This document shows, piece by piece, positions 15,512 through 25,790 of a DNA stretch of 64,000 nucleotides. Under the pieces are notes generated by a model. That model saw only the letters and a list, made by a program, of their open reading frames with translations, had not been told where the DNA came from and ran no database searches. The stretch comes from Parabacteroides distasonis ATCC 8503 (GTDB lineage: Bacteria; Bacteroidota; Bacteroidia; Bacteroidales; Tannerellaceae). The translations under genes and the position numbers were made by a program. How positions within the stretch are numbered: the stretch's first letter is position 1; each line of letters begins with the position of its first letter. Where the stretch lies: NCBI RefSeq assembly GCF_000012845.1, contig NC_009615.1, positions 2,757,501 through 2,821,500 of the forward strand, written 5' to 3'.

Positions 15512-15851
15512 GAAAGGACGGGCTTGGTTCGTACCGGGCCTAGTGGTACTGCCGGTATTACTGTTTTATTTATCTTTTTTCCGGGGTGAAGAAATGGGGT
15601 CTTCTCCCGGGCGGCAACTGGAGTTGCAAACGTTTCAATCGGGGGATGGCTGGGGGTACCAGATTAGGATGAACGGAAAGGTGTTGATTTACCAACCCAC
15701 CATTCCCTCTATTGATACGGTAACCGCTTTCCCGAATGAGGAAAGCGCAAGAAATATAGGCACACTCGTATTAAATAGACTGACTGAGAACAAGGATTTC
15801 TCAGTTTCAAGAGATGAGATACAACATTCACTCTCTTATTTAGGGCAATAG
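15501..15851 (+). CDS. DUF4907 family protein
   Basis: About 116 residues from the ATG at 15501; ATGs at 15492 and 15498 are equally possible and an upstream one at 15444 is unlikely, since it adds a tail inside the Kelch frame. One hydrophobic segment (VPGLVVLPVLLFYLSFF) anchors the protein. The rest has the DUF4907 pattern: FQSGDGWGYQIRMNGKVLIYQP, IPSIDTVTAFPNEESARN, VLNRL. Its start overlaps the end of the Kelch gene by about 11 bases, so translation is coupled. The family seems confined to Bacteroidota and often travels with Kelch and DUF4270 proteins. Function unknown. Confidence 0.75.
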   Translation: MNTKKGRAWFVPGLVVLPVLLFYLSFFRGEEMGSSPGRQLELQTFQSGDGWGYQIRMNGKVLIYQPTIPSIDTVTAFPNEESARNIGTLVLNRLTENKDFSVSRDEIQHSLSYLGQ

Positions 15852-15873
15852 ATTTATAATCATTAAATGTTTG

Positions 15874-15914
15874 GAGCAGGCTGGCTATTGATTAGTAGGC
15901 TTGCTTCGTTTTTT
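15874..15914 (+). terminator. Probable terminator of the Kelch/DUF4907 operon
   Basis: Arms near AGCAGGC (15875-15881) and GGCTTGCT (15898-15905), imperfect, followed by TTCGTTTTTT at 15905-15914. Confidence 0.55.
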
Positions 15915-15918
15915 CCAC

Positions 15919-15955
15919 TAAAAAGAAAAAGGCAGTCCACCTTGATAGGTGAACT
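15919..15955 (-). terminator. Intrinsic terminator of eno
   Basis: On the minus strand AGTTCACCT, a short loop and AGGTGGACT form a 9-bp stem with one mismatch pair, followed by GCC and a T-rich tail TTTTTCTTTTT. It begins about 30 bp after the eno stop. Confidence 0.8.
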
Positions 15956-15983
15956 CCCCCATTTCTCAAGCAAATAATGAAAA

Positions 15984-17282
<1,299 letters not shown>

Positions 17283-17320
17283 TTATTAGTTGTTCAATGA
17301 TGTCTTACTTTTCTTTTTCA

Positions 17321-17328
17321 CAAATATA
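17321..17328 (-). promoter_or_regulatory. -7 box of eno
   Basis: Minus-strand TATATTTG matches TAnnTTTG, 54 bp upstream of the eno ATG. No clear -33 box. Confidence 0.5.
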
Positions 17329-17460
17329 ACAATAGCCAAGCAAGGAATGTTTGCGGAAGCCTATCGAGTTTTTCAATCTTTTAATAGATGATTTTTACTA
17401 TTTGCCTAAACCTTTCAAAAAAAGCTTTTGTTGTTTATGAAAGAATATACTCATACTAAG

Positions 17461-18018
17461 ATGAAAAAGGTACTTACCACTATTGACTCTTCTAGATTTA
17501 TTCCTGCTGTTTGGCAAAGGGGAGTTCATTTATGCGGATACCGCATCTGTCCCTCCGGAATATAAAGCTTGCCTGTGCTCTTCTTGTGAAGATCATATTG
17601 ATGATAATCACCATACCGGATACTCTTTTGATCAAGAGGATGGAGAAGTCATCGCAAAAGGGCTTTCCACTGAACCGGATAATTTCTTACCGCAACGTCT
17701 GAATTTGTACAACGCTTTCGAGACGAAAGATTATGATAATGGCATACAACAAACCTCTGGATTTTTCAACACGCCTAATGGAAAGTTCATTTGGCAAGAT
17801 TATTTATACCAAGACCGCTTATTAAATGCGACTCAGCAATATGAACCATCTTTAGAGAATCTCTCAAAAGCAGTGAAACTAGCGGAATACTATCGTTATC
17901 TGGGCTATTTCTATTACCTCAAAAAGATCTGGACAATTCAAAAATATACTGGAATAAGGTCTTAGAGATCGATCCTTCTAATAAGGTAGCGCAGGAGGCT
18001 CTTCAAAGCATACAATAA
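17461..18018 (+). pseudogene. TPR-type exported protein, broken by two homopolymer indels
   Basis: No single frame covers this gene. ATG at 17461 is followed by five A; removing one A gives MKRYLPLLTLLDLFLLF, a good signal peptide that joins the long frame up to 17965. That frame ends in a poor tail after YYLKK. Adding one A to the AAAAA near 17922 gives a TPR-like ending (DLDNSKIYWNKVLEIDPSN) that stops at 18016-18018. The restored product would be about 185 residues, with one TPR unit at the end. Either a real decayed gene or two homopolymer sequencing errors. No function can be assigned. Confidence 0.7.
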
Positions 18019-18074
18019 AAACAATTATAAACTTCATATTTCTTTACACTGCTATATTTGCACTATACCTCAAC

Positions 18075-18110
18075 AAAAAAAGCGATCCGTGTGTACGAAT
18101 CGCTTTTCTT
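18075..18110 (-). terminator. Terminator at the end of the ribosomal cluster
   Basis: A perfect 9-bp stem, AAAAGCGAT (18078-18086) with ATCGCTTTT (18099-18107). On the minus strand it ends in a run of seven T, as expected downstream of rplQ. Confidence 0.9.
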
Positions 18111-18131
18111 ATATGATTATAAAAAACTTGC

Positions 18132-18617
18132 TTATTCAGCTGCTTTTTCCTCGCTAGCTGCTTCAGCTGTAGGAGCTTCTGCAACCGATGCTGTTGCTTT
18201 TTTACGAGAACGTCTTGTTTTAGGAGCTTTCTTAGCGGCTGTATCCTTCAACATATTTTCGTTATAGTCTACTAACTCAATAAAGCACATAGCTGCGTTG
18301 TCACCTAAACGGTTACCAGTCTTGATAATTCTGGTATAACCACCCGGACGATCACCGATCTTCTGAGCAATTTCCTTGAACAACTCTGTTACAGCAAATT
18401 TGTCTTGCAAATTGCTAAATACCACACGTCTAGAGTGAGTTGTATCCTCCTTAGACTTCGTGATAAGTGGTTCTACATACTTACGTAGCGCTTTTGCCTT
18501 TGCTGTCGTAGTAAAGATTCTCTTATGCTTGATCAAAGAACAAGCCATATTCGAAAGCATTGCGTCACGGTGAGTATTTGTACGACCTAAATGATTGAAT
18601 TTCTTATTATGTCTCAT
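18132..18617 (-). CDS. rplQ: 50S ribosomal protein L17
   Basis: A 161-residue protein. The N-terminal 120 residues are standard L17 ([20 protein letters not shown] split as [47 protein letters not shown]). The C-terminal 40 residues are a low-complexity Lys/Ala/Glu-rich tail ([17 protein letters not shown]) seen in Bacteroidota L17. L17 lies by the peptide exit tunnel of the large subunit. It is the last gene of the operon, 7 bp after rpoA and just before a strong terminator. Confidence 0.97.
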   Translation of the reverse strand: MRHNKKFNHLGRTNTHRDAMLSNMACSLIKHKRIFTTTAKAKALRKYVEPLITKSKEDTTHSRRVVFSNLQDKFAVTELFKEIAQKIGDRPGGYTRIIKTGNRLGDNAAMCFIELVDYNENMLKDTAAKKAPKTRRSRKKATASVAEAPTAEAASEEKAAE

Positions 18618-18624
18618 CGTTTAC

Positions 18625-19617
18625 TTACTCTTTATCTAATTTATATTTTGTGATATCCATACCGAATGAAAGGTTCAAGCTCTCAAGCAGTTCATCAAGT
18701 TCAGTGAGCGACTTTTTACCGAAGTTACGGAATTTCAACAAATCATTCTTATTGAACTTAACCAACTCACCTAGTGTTTCAACATCTGCGGCCTTTAAGC
18801 AATTCAATGCACGAACGGAAAGGTCCATATCAGCCAGCTTGCTCTTAAGCAACTGACGCATATGAAGTACTTCTTCATCGAACTCTTCATTGCCTTCAGT
18901 ATCCGCTGTCTCGATCGCAATCTTTTCATCTGAGAACAACATGAAATGATGAATCAGAATCTTCGCTGCTTCCTTCAACGCTTCCTTCGGATGAATAGAA
19001 CCATCTGTGGCTATTTCAAGAACCAACTTCTCGTAGTCCGTCTTCTGTTCAACACGGAAGTTCTCGATTGAATATTTTACGTTACGTATCGGAGTGAAGA
19101 TAGAGTCGATAGCGATCACATGTATATCTGCGTTCGGGTCTCTGTTCTCATCTGCGGGTACATAACCGCGACCTTTATTAATAGTCAATTCAATCTGGAA
19201 ACTTGCGGTCGGATCCAAGCGGCAAATAACCAAATCAGGATTCAATATCTCGAATCCAGTCAGTTGCTTACCAATATCACCGGCTTTGAACACTTCCGAA
19301 CCCGAAACAGTAATACTCACTTTTTCATTCTCGATGTCGTCTACGATATGCTTGAAACGAACTTGCTTCAGATTCAAGATAATGTTTGTCACATCCTCGA
19401 TAACACCCGGGATTGTACCAAATTCATGGTCAACCCCGTCGATCTTAATGGATGTAATAGCAAAACCTTCAAGTGACGACAGGAGAATACGACGTAAAGC
19501 ATTACCTATTGTAATACCATAGCCGGGTTCCAACGGACGAAATTCAAACTTTCCGAAGAAATTGTCCGCTTCCAACATTAATACTTTATCGGGTTTTTGA
19601 AATGCTAATATCGCCAT
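18625..19617 (-). CDS. rpoA: RNA polymerase alpha subunit
   Basis: 330 residues from the ATG at 19617 ([12 protein letters not shown]); an ATG three codons earlier is less usual. The N-terminal domain (about 1-230) carries the dimerisation and assembly motif [21 protein letters not shown] flexible linker leads to the C-terminal domain (about 255-320, [21 protein letters not shown]), which contacts upstream DNA and activators. It stands 12 bp downstream of rpsD, in the usual alpha-operon order S13-S11-S4-alpha-L17. Full length. Confidence 0.98.
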
Positions 19618-19629
19618 GGAAATCAATTA

Positions 19630-20234
19630 TTATTTAGAATACAATTCTACGATCAACTGCTCTTTAATGTTTTCAGGAATGTCAGCTCTTTCCGGCAGAT
19701 GCAGTAATTTTCCGCTCATTGAGGACTGATCCCACTCAATCCAAGGATATTGCTGTGATTGAAACCTGACAATGCGTCGGCAATAACCTCCATGGATTTA
19801 GATTTTTCTCTAACACCAATAACCTGACCGGGTTTTACAGAGTAAGAAGGAATGTTTACAACACTTCCGTCTACTGTAATGTGACGATGAGAAACCAACT
19901 GACGAGCTGCGGCTCTTGTCGGGGCTATACCCAAACGATAAACCACATTGTCAAGACGGCCTTCTAACAATTGAAGAAGCACCTCACCGGTAATACCTTT
20001 AGAGCGTGAAGCTTTTTCGAATAAGTTTCTAAATTGCTTCTCCAATACGCCATAAGTGTATTTTGCTTTTTGCTTCTCACGAAGCTGGATACCGTATTCA
20101 GAAGTCTTTCTTTTTCTGGAGTTACCATGTTGTCCAGGAGGATAGTTCTTCTTAGAAAGAACTTTATCCGCACCGAATATTGCCTCACCAAACTTACGGG
20201 CAATTCTTGTTCTTGGTCCAGTATATCTTGCCAT
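19630..20234 (-). CDS. rpsD: 30S ribosomal protein S4, frameshifted in this sequence
   Basis: S4 binds 16S rRNA early in 30S assembly and helps set decoding accuracy. The frame from 20234 is normal ([20 protein letters not shown], the S4 RNA-binding domain [20 protein letters not shown]) up to GFNHS. It then shifts and stops at 19716 after 172 codons. One extra A at 19750-19751 (AGC AAA TAT instead of AGC AAT ATC) restores [20 protein letters not shown] through IVELYSK, with a stop at 19630-19632 and exactly 201 residues, the usual length. As written the gene lacks its last 40 native residues. Sequencing error is the simplest reading; see findings. Confidence 0.9.
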
Positions 20235-20357
20235 TTTTTTATTTTTTTAAATGTTCTGTTTGAATCTGGAACCGTGCAGCCGCGATTACAGAGAGGATAA
20301 GGTCAATATGCAATCTATTCACAATTCCGGATTCAATGTTTAAGAAACTATAATTAA

Positions 20358-20747
20358 TTATACTCTTCTCTTTTTCGGAGGACGACACCCGTTATGAGGA
20401 AGCGGTGTAACATCAACGATTTCTGTTACCTCGATACCTGCGCCATGGATCGTTCTGATAGCGGACTCACGACCGTTACCCGGACCCTTAACGAATACTT
20501 TCACCTTTCTTAAACCAAGATCATAAGCTACTTTAGCGCAATCCTGTGCTGCCATCTGAGCTGCATAAGGAGTATTCTTCTTAGAGCTTCTGAATCCCAT
20601 CTTACCAGCGGAAGACCAGCTGATTACTTGTCCTTCGCTATTCGCTAAAGACACAATAATGTTGTTAAAAGAAGAATGAATATGAGCTTGACCGTAAGCG
20701 TCAACTTTTACGTTTCTCTTCTTTGCTGCGACTGTTTTCTTTGCCAT
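20358..20747 (-). CDS. rpsK: 30S ribosomal protein S11
   Basis: 129 residues, normal length. The platform protein of the small subunit, near the mRNA exit. Hallmarks are [37 protein letters not shown] (split as [17 protein letters not shown]), [14 protein letters not shown] and the C-terminus [15 protein letters not shown]. It lies 11 bp after rpsM; a 123-bp gap, longer than most in the cluster, separates it from rpsD and might carry a leader or S4-binding site. Confidence 0.98.
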   Translation of the reverse strand: MAKKTVAAKKRNVKVDAYGQAHIHSSFNNIIVSLANSEGQVISWSSAGKMGFRSSKKNTPYAAQMAAQDCAKVAYDLGLRKVKVFVKGPGNGRESAIRTIHGAGIEVTEIVDVTPLPHNGCRPPKKRRV

Positions 20748-20758
20748 ATTAACTCTTA

Positions 20759-21139
20759 TTATTTAGTAGCTTTTTTCTTATTTGCAACAGTTTTCTTCTT
20801 ACCCTTACGAGTACGAGCGTTGTTCTTTGTGCTTTGGCCTCTCAAAGGCAGACCAACACGGTGACGAACACCTCTGTAGCAACCAATATCCATCAGACGC
20901 TTGATGTTCAACTGAACTTCTGAACGAAGGTCACCTTCAACCTTGTACTCAGCGCCAATGACTTCACGAACTTTTGCGGCTTGATCGTCTGTCCAATCCT
21001 TAACTTTGATATCACGATCAACCCCAGCCTTATCTAATACGGATTTTGCAGCGCTACGACCAATACCATAGATATAAGTCAAAGCGATTTCTCCTCTTTT
21101 ATTTTGTGGCAAGTCTACACCAACTATTCTTATAGCCAT
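20759..21139 (-). CDS. rpsM: 30S ribosomal protein S13
   Basis: 126 residues. The head protein of the small subunit, contacting the P-site tRNA and L5. Hallmarks are [20 protein letters not shown] (first 20 residues), [21 protein letters not shown] and the C-terminal [20 protein letters not shown] followed by a lysine-rich tail ([11 protein letters not shown]). First gene of the alpha part of the cluster, 35 bp after rpmJ. Confidence 0.98.
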   Translation of the reverse strand: MAIRIVGVDLPQNKRGEIALTYIYGIGRSAAKSVLDKAGVDRDIKVKDWTDDQAAKVREVIGAEYKVEGDLRSEVQLNIKRLMDIGCYRGVRHRVGLPLRGQSTKNNARTRKGKKKTVANKKKATK

Positions 21140-21174
21140 ATTACTTACTTAGATTATTTTGCAAAAATAATAAA

Positions 21175-21291
21175 TTATCCTTGACGTTGTTTATACTTAG
21201 GATTTTTCTTGTTAATTACGTATAAGCGACCCTTTCTTCTTACTATCTTGCACTCAGGTGTACGCTTCTTTAAAGATGCTCTTACTTTCAT
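21175..21291 (-). CDS. rpmJ: 50S ribosomal protein L36 (zinc-free form)
   Basis: A 38-codon gene, [20 protein letters not shown] through KYKQRQG, the full length of L36. Zinc-binding L36 has three cysteines and a histidine; only one cysteine is present here (PECK), and the histidine position is tyrosine (PKYKQ). It is therefore a C-minus, zinc-independent form. It lies 13 bp after infA and 35 bp before rpsM, its standard place. Confidence 0.95.
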   Translation of the reverse strand: MKVRASLKKRTPECKIVRRKGRLYVINKKNPKYKQRQG

Positions 21292-21304
21292 ATCGTGTTT
21301 AATT

Positions 21305-21523
21305 TTATTTGTATCTAAAAGCAATTCTACCTTTCGATAGATCATACGGAGACATTTCTACTCTTACCTTATCCCCCGGAAGGATCTTAATGTAATGCAT
21401 ACGCATCTTTCCTGAGATATGAGCGGTAATTTCATGTCCGTTCTCCAATTCTACACGAAACATCGCGTTTGACAATGCTTCTACAATTACTCCATCTTTC
21501 TCTATTGCTGATTGTTTAGCCAT
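21305..21523 (-). CDS. infA: Translation initiation factor IF-1
   Basis: 72 residues, one OB-fold domain that binds the A site of the 30S subunit during initiation. Recognised by [40 protein letters not shown] and [18 protein letters not shown]. It sits 10 bp after map, in the usual Bacteroidota order secY-map-infA-rpmJ. Confidence 0.98.
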   Translation of the reverse strand: MAKQSAIEKDGVIVEALSNAMFRVELENGHEITAHISGKMRMHYIKILPGDKVRVEMSPYDLSKGRIAFRYK

Positions 21524-21533
21524 ATAAATCCAA

Positions 21534-22319
21534 TTAAATTGCGTTTTCTCCTAGAACTTCCTCTAAAAACTTAAATGAAGATAAGATCTGGGGACCATCC
21601 GGACGTATAGCGATACAATGCTCGAAATGAGCAGAAGGCTTTCTGTCCTTTGTGCGAACCGTCCATCCGTCTTTCTCAAATGCAACGTTCTTGCTTCCCA
21701 TGTTGATCATCGGCTCGATGCAGATACACATTCCGTTACGCAATAACGGTCCGCATCCACGTCTGCCATAATTAGGCACTTCCGGTTCCTCATGCATTTT
21801 CCGACCTATACCATGTCCCACCAGCTCTCTTACGACAGAGTAACCTTGAGACTCGCAATAAGTCTGAATCGCATTACTGATATCACCCAAACGGTGACCT
21901 TCAACAGCACATTGGATACCTAAATAAAGTGAATCCTTCGTCGCTTTCAACAATTTCTTCACTTCCGGCGCAACCTCACCTACACAGAAAGTGTAAGCGG
22001 AGTCACCGACAAAACCATTCAATATCGTCCCACAATCCACAGAGATCACGTCACCCTCTTTCAAGATCATCTTAGAAGAAGGAATACCATGCACCACCTG
22101 ATCATTCACTGAGGCACATATTGAATTAGGGAAACCACCATATCCCAAAAAAGCCGGAACAGCACCATTATCTCTAATGAACTCTTCCGCAATCTTATCA
22201 AGTTGAAGTGTGGAGACTCCGGGGACAATATGCTTAGCTACCTCGCCAAGTGTCTTACCTACCAGTTGATTAGCCTCACGCATCAACTCAATCTCTTCAT
22301 CTGTCTTTAAATAGATCAT
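21534..22319 (-). CDS. map: Methionine aminopeptidase, type I
   Basis: 261 residues from the ATG at 22319 ([20 protein letters not shown]); an upstream ATG would overlap secY. Removes the initiator methionine from new proteins using a two-metal site. Metal ligands lie in [19 protein letters not shown] (two Asp), in [20 protein letters not shown] (His and the motif histidine) and in CIEPMI (Glu); the last Glu falls in FEHCIAI region near the C-terminus. It starts 4 bp after the secY stop. Confidence 0.97.
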   Translation of the reverse strand: MIYLKTDEEIELMREANQLVGKTLGEVAKHIVPGVSTLQLDKIAEEFIRDNGAVPAFLGYGGFPNSICASVNDQVVHGIPSSKMILKEGDVISVDCGTILNGFVGDSAYTFCVGEVAPEVKKLLKATKDSLYLGIQCAVEGHRLGDISNAIQTYCESQGYSVVRELVGHGIGRKMHEEPEVPNYGRRGCGPLLRNGMCICIEPMINMGSKNVAFEKDGWTVRTKDRKPSAHFEHCIAIRPDGPQILSSFKFLEEVLGENAI

Positions 22320-22323
22320 TCTA

Positions 22324-23664
22324 TTAATAAGCGGCAACAGAGCCTGTACGGCCTTTAATTCTTCCTGACTTCAACAAACCGTCATAATGACGCATTAGCA
22401 AATGACTTTCAACTTGCTGCAATGTATCCAACACCACACCAACCAAAATCAACAAAGATGTACCACCAAAGAATTGGGAGAACTCCATACTTACACCGGC
22501 AATTCTAGCGAAAGCGGGCATGATAGCAACCAACGCAAGGAAAAAAGCACCCGGCAAAGTAATACGGTCCATAATGGTATCCAGATAGTCTTTGGTATTC
22601 TTACCCGGTTTCACACCCGGAATAAAACCATTGTTTCTCTTCAAATCATCTGACATCTGGGTCGGATTGATCGTAATAGCCGTATAGAAATACGTAAACA
22701 GGATAATCAACACCGCAAACACGAAGTTGTACCAAAATCCCGTATTATCCATGAAAGCAGCCCAAAAACCGCTCTGCTCTCCCGTACTAGAGAAACCTAC
22801 AATTGAGATAGGAATAAACATGATCGCCTGAGCGAAGATGATAGGCATTACGTTAGCGGCATTCACCTTCAGAGGGATATACTGACGCGCGCCACCATAT
22901 TGTTTATTACCGATAATTCTTTTCGCATATTGCACGGGGACCTTACGAGTACCTTGTACCAATAAGATCGCACCAGCGATAACAAGCAAAAGGAACAACA
23001 TCTCAAATAAGAACATAACCAGACCACCGGTTTTCTCACTTGTTCTAGAAACGAATTCTTGGAACAAAGAGTGCGGCAGACGGGCTATAATACCAACTAA
23101 AATGATAAATGAAATACCATTTCCAACACCTTTATCTGTAATTCTTTCACCTAGCCATAAGATAAACATACTTCCCGCAGCCAAGATGATCGTAGATGAG
23201 ATCGTGAACCAAATACCACCCGGTAAAGCAGCGCCGGCAGCCTTAAGCTGAACGCTTAAATTCACCAAGTAAGTAGGACCTTGGAATAACAAGATCGCTA
23301 TCGTCAAGTAACGAGTCCACTGATTGATTTTTCTACGGCCACTCTCACCCTCTCTCTGCAATTTTTGGAAAGAAGGAACTGCGATGGCTAACAACTGCAT
23401 AACAATTGAAGCGGAGATATATGGCATGATTCCCAACGCAAAAATAGATGCGTTAGAAAAGGCTCCACCTGAGAACATATCCAACAGTGCAAGCAATCCG
23501 CCTCTTGTCTGCTCCTGTAAAGCGGTTAACGCTTTGGGATCGATACCCGGAAGCACTACATACGTACCAAAACGGTATATAGCCACCAATAAAAGAGTGG
23601 TGAGGATCCGATTTCTCAGATCCTCAATCTTCCAGATATTCTTGATTGTTTCAACAGCTCTCAT
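22324..23664 (-). CDS. secY: Protein translocase subunit SecY
   Basis: 446 residues with ten hydrophobic membrane segments, the channel of the Sec translocon in the inner membrane. Signatures are YRFGTYVVLPGIDP, FSGGAFSNASIFALGIMPYI (plug-to-TM2 region), SIVMQLLAIAVPSFQKLQREG, GIGNGISFII variant (GVGNGISFIILVG) and the cytoplasmic loop PVQYAKRIIGNKQYGGARQY. Only 3 bp separate it from rplO and 4 bp from map. Confidence 0.98.
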   Translation of the reverse strand: MRAVETIKNIWKIEDLRNRILTTLLLVAIYRFGTYVVLPGIDPKALTALQEQTRGGLLALLDMFSGGAFSNASIFALGIMPYISASIVMQLLAIAVPSFQKLQREGESGRRKINQWTRYLTIAILLFQGPTYLVNLSVQLKAAGAALPGGIWFTISSTIILAAGSMFILWLGERITDKGVGNGISFIILVGIIARLPHSLFQEFVSRTSEKTGGLVMFLFEMLFLLLVIAGAILLVQGTRKVPVQYAKRIIGNKQYGGARQYIPLKVNAANVMPIIFAQAIMFIPISIVGFSSTGEQSGFWAAFMDNTGFWYNFVFAVLIILFTYFYTAITINPTQMSDDLKRNNGFIPGVKPGKNTKDYLDTIMDRITLPGAFFLALVAIMPAFARIAGVSMEFSQFFGGTSLLILVGVVLDTLQQVESHLLMRHYDGLLKSGRIKGRTGSVAAY

Positions 23665-23667
23665 GAC

Positions 23668-24114
23668 TTAGAGTTTAACGACTGTTCCACCTGCGGCTTG
23701 GATAGCTGCCTCTGCGCTCTTAGAGAAAGCGTGAGCCTCAACCTCTAACTTAGCGGTCAAGCTACCGTTACCAAGAATTTTAACCACTTGAGAAGAAGAG
23801 ATGAAACCAGCCTCCATCAATTCATTAATACCAATCTTAGTCAATTGCTTAGCCTCTGCCATTTGTTGCAAAGTATCGATATTAATAGCTTTATATTCTA
23901 CACGGTTAATATTCTTGAAACCGAATTTAGGCAAACGTCTTTGAATAGGCATCTGACCACCTTCGAAACCAATCTTGTTCTTGTAGCCAGATCTAGACTT
24001 GGCACCTTTATGACCTCTTGTTGAAGTTCCGCCTAATCCTGAACCCGGACCACGTCCGATTCTTTTTCTGGTCTTGGTAGATCCTTCAGCCGGTTTTAAA
24101 TTTGATAAATTCAT
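23668..24114 (-). CDS. rplO: 50S ribosomal protein L15
   Basis: 148 residues, normal length, a large-subunit core protein assembled late. Recognised by MNLSNLKPAEGSTKTRKRIG, GRGPGSGLGGTSTRGHKGAK, FEGGQMPIQRRLPKFGFKN and the C-terminal VEAHAFSKSAEAAIQAAGG. It is placed between rpmD (29 bp) and secY (3 bp), the standard spc order. Confidence 0.98.
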   Translation of the reverse strand: MNLSNLKPAEGSTKTRKRIGRGPGSGLGGTSTRGHKGAKSRSGYKNKIGFEGGQMPIQRRLPKFGFKNINRVEYKAINIDTLQQMAEAKQLTKIGINELMEAGFISSSQVVKILGNGSLTAKLEVEAHAFSKSAEAAIQAAGGTVVKL

Positions 24115-24143
24115 ATCGTATAATTTATTTTTTCAACCAATTA

Positions 24144-24320
24144 TTACTTTTCTACAGAAACCAAATGTTTCACTTTCTCAACCATACCTAAGATCGCCGG
24201 ATTAGCTTCATGCTCTACAATCTGGTTCATCTTTCTCAGCCCTAGTGCGTCAAGCGTTCTCTTTTGGTCTTTCGGGCATTTAATTCTACTTTTAACTTGC
24301 TTTACTTTAATAGTCGCCAT
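24144..24320 (-). CDS. rpmD: 50S ribosomal protein L30
   Basis: A 58-residue protein encoded between rpsE and rplO, found by reading the minus strand from ATG at 24320 to TAA at 24144. The sequence MATIKVKQVKSRIKCPKDQK, then RTLDALGLRKMNQIVEHE and a C-terminus ending SVEK, matches L30 in length and content. It binds rRNA on the large subunit. A second TAA follows directly after the stop. Confidence 0.96.
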   Translation of the reverse strand: MATIKVKQVKSRIKCPKDQKRTLDALGLRKMNQIVEHEANPAILGMVEKVKHLVSVEK

Positions 24321-24338
24321 AAACTTATCCCCCCCTAA

Positions 24339-24851
24339 TTAACCTCTAAATACTTTTTCAACAGCAACACCTCTGTTCTGAGCAACATCGAACGGGCTTC
24401 TCAACTCACCTAGCGCAGCGATAGTAGCTTTCACCAAGTTATGAGGGTTGGAAGAACCTTTAGATTTTGCCAAAACGTCTGTAATACCTACGCTCTCCAA
24501 TACGGCACGCATAGCACCACCAGCCTTAACACCGGTACCGTGAGATGCCGGTCTAATCAGCACTTGAGCACCACCGAATTTAGCTAATTGTTCGTGAGGG
24601 ATCGTACCTTTGTGTACCGGAACCTTGATCAAGTTCTTCTTAGCAGCTTCTACACCTTTAGCGATAGCTGTCGTTACCTCACCGGCTTTACCTAATCCCC
24701 AGCCAACGATACCATCCTCGTTTCCTACTACAACGATAGCAGCAAAACTGAATGTACGTCCACCTTTTGTAACCTTAGTTACACGGTTGATTGCAACCAG
24801 TCTGTCCTTCAACTCTAAGTCGTTGGTCGATTTAACTCTATTATTTGCCAT
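24339..24851 (-). CDS. rpsE: 30S ribosomal protein S5
   Basis: 170 residues from ATG at 24851 ([18 protein letters not shown]); an ATG two codons earlier at 24857 overlaps the rplR stop by one base and is equally possible. S5 helps mRNA unwinding and decoding fidelity. The double-stranded RNA-binding motif ([40 protein letters not shown]) and the C-terminal fold ([20 protein letters not shown]) are intact, including the loop where spectinomycin-resistance changes occur; no judgement on resistance is made. Confidence 0.97.
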
Positions 24852-24856
24852 CTTCA

Positions 24857-25201
24857 TTAAAATTTAAGGCCGCCGTTACGTGCAGCATCTGCTAATTCTT
24901 TAATTCTCCCGTGATACAGGTAACCATTACGGTCGAAAACCACTGTCTGAACGCCAGCTTCCTGAGCGCCTTTAGCGATTAATTCACCAACCTTAGCAGC
25001 GATCTCCTTTTTCGGAGCCTTAACATCTAATTTCAAAGATGAAGCAGCGGCTAAAGTCTTGCCTGTAGTATCATCTATCACCTGTGCGTAGATTTGCTTG
25101 TTGCTTCTAAACACAGTCAGGCGCGGACGCTCAGTAGTTCCTGAGATTTTGCCGCGTACGCCTGCTTTTATTTTTAATCTTCTTTCTAGCTTCGTTGTCA
25201 T
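24857..25201 (-). CDS. rplR: 50S ribosomal protein L18
   Basis: 114 residues. Binds 5S rRNA together with L5 in the central protuberance. Recognised by [48 protein letters not shown] and the C-terminal [20 protein letters not shown]. It lies 21 bp after rplF and abuts rpsE. Confidence 0.97.
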
Positions 25202-25222
25202 GATAATTTCAGTTTACGTAGA

Positions 25223-25774
25223 TTACTTACCTGCTGACTTACCAGACTTTCTGCGAATCTCTTCACCTACGAACTTAATACCCTTACCTTTATACGGTTC
25301 AGGCATTCTGAATGAACGGATCTTCGCACAAATCTGACCTAATAATTGTTTGTCAGCCGATTCAAGGATAATAAGAGGGTTCTTATTTCTCTCAGACTTC
25401 GTCTCAACTTTCACTTCCTTCGGCAACTGCAAATAGATATTGTGAGTATAACCTAAAGAAAGATCCAATAACTGACCTGTATTTGAAACACGGTAACCAA
25501 CACCTACTAACTCAAGCTCCTTCTTATATCCCTCTGAGCAGCCAACAACCATGTTGTTGATCAAAGAACGATACAAACCGTGTAACGCACGATGATTCTT
25601 ATCATCAGTAGGTCTTGTTAAATGGATAACTCCGTCTTCCAAAGTAACGTTAATATCAGGATTCACTTCCTGTACAAGTTCACCTTTAGGGCCTTTAACT
25701 GTTACTACATTATCCTTAATTGTAACTGTAACACCAGCCGGTACATGAATTGGTAATTTTCCTATTCTTGACAT
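25223..25774 (-). CDS. rplF: 50S ribosomal protein L6
   Basis: 183 residues, two L6 domains, near the factor-binding site of the large subunit. Signatures are MSRIGKLPIHVPAGVTV, VTVKGPKGEL, the middle NNMVVGCSEGYKKELELVGV and the C-terminal MPEPYKGKGIKFVGEEIRRK. Standard position between rpsH (16 bp) and rplR (21 bp). Confidence 0.98.
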   Translation of the reverse strand: MSRIGKLPIHVPAGVTVTIKDNVVTVKGPKGELVQEVNPDINVTLEDGVIHLTRPTDDKNHRALHGLYRSLINNMVVGCSEGYKKELELVGVGYRVSNTGQLLDLSLGYTHNIYLQLPKEVKVETKSERNKNPLIILESADKQLLGQICAKIRSFRMPEPYKGKGIKFVGEEIRRKSGKSAGK

Positions 25775-25790
25775 TCTTCTTCCCTCCTAA

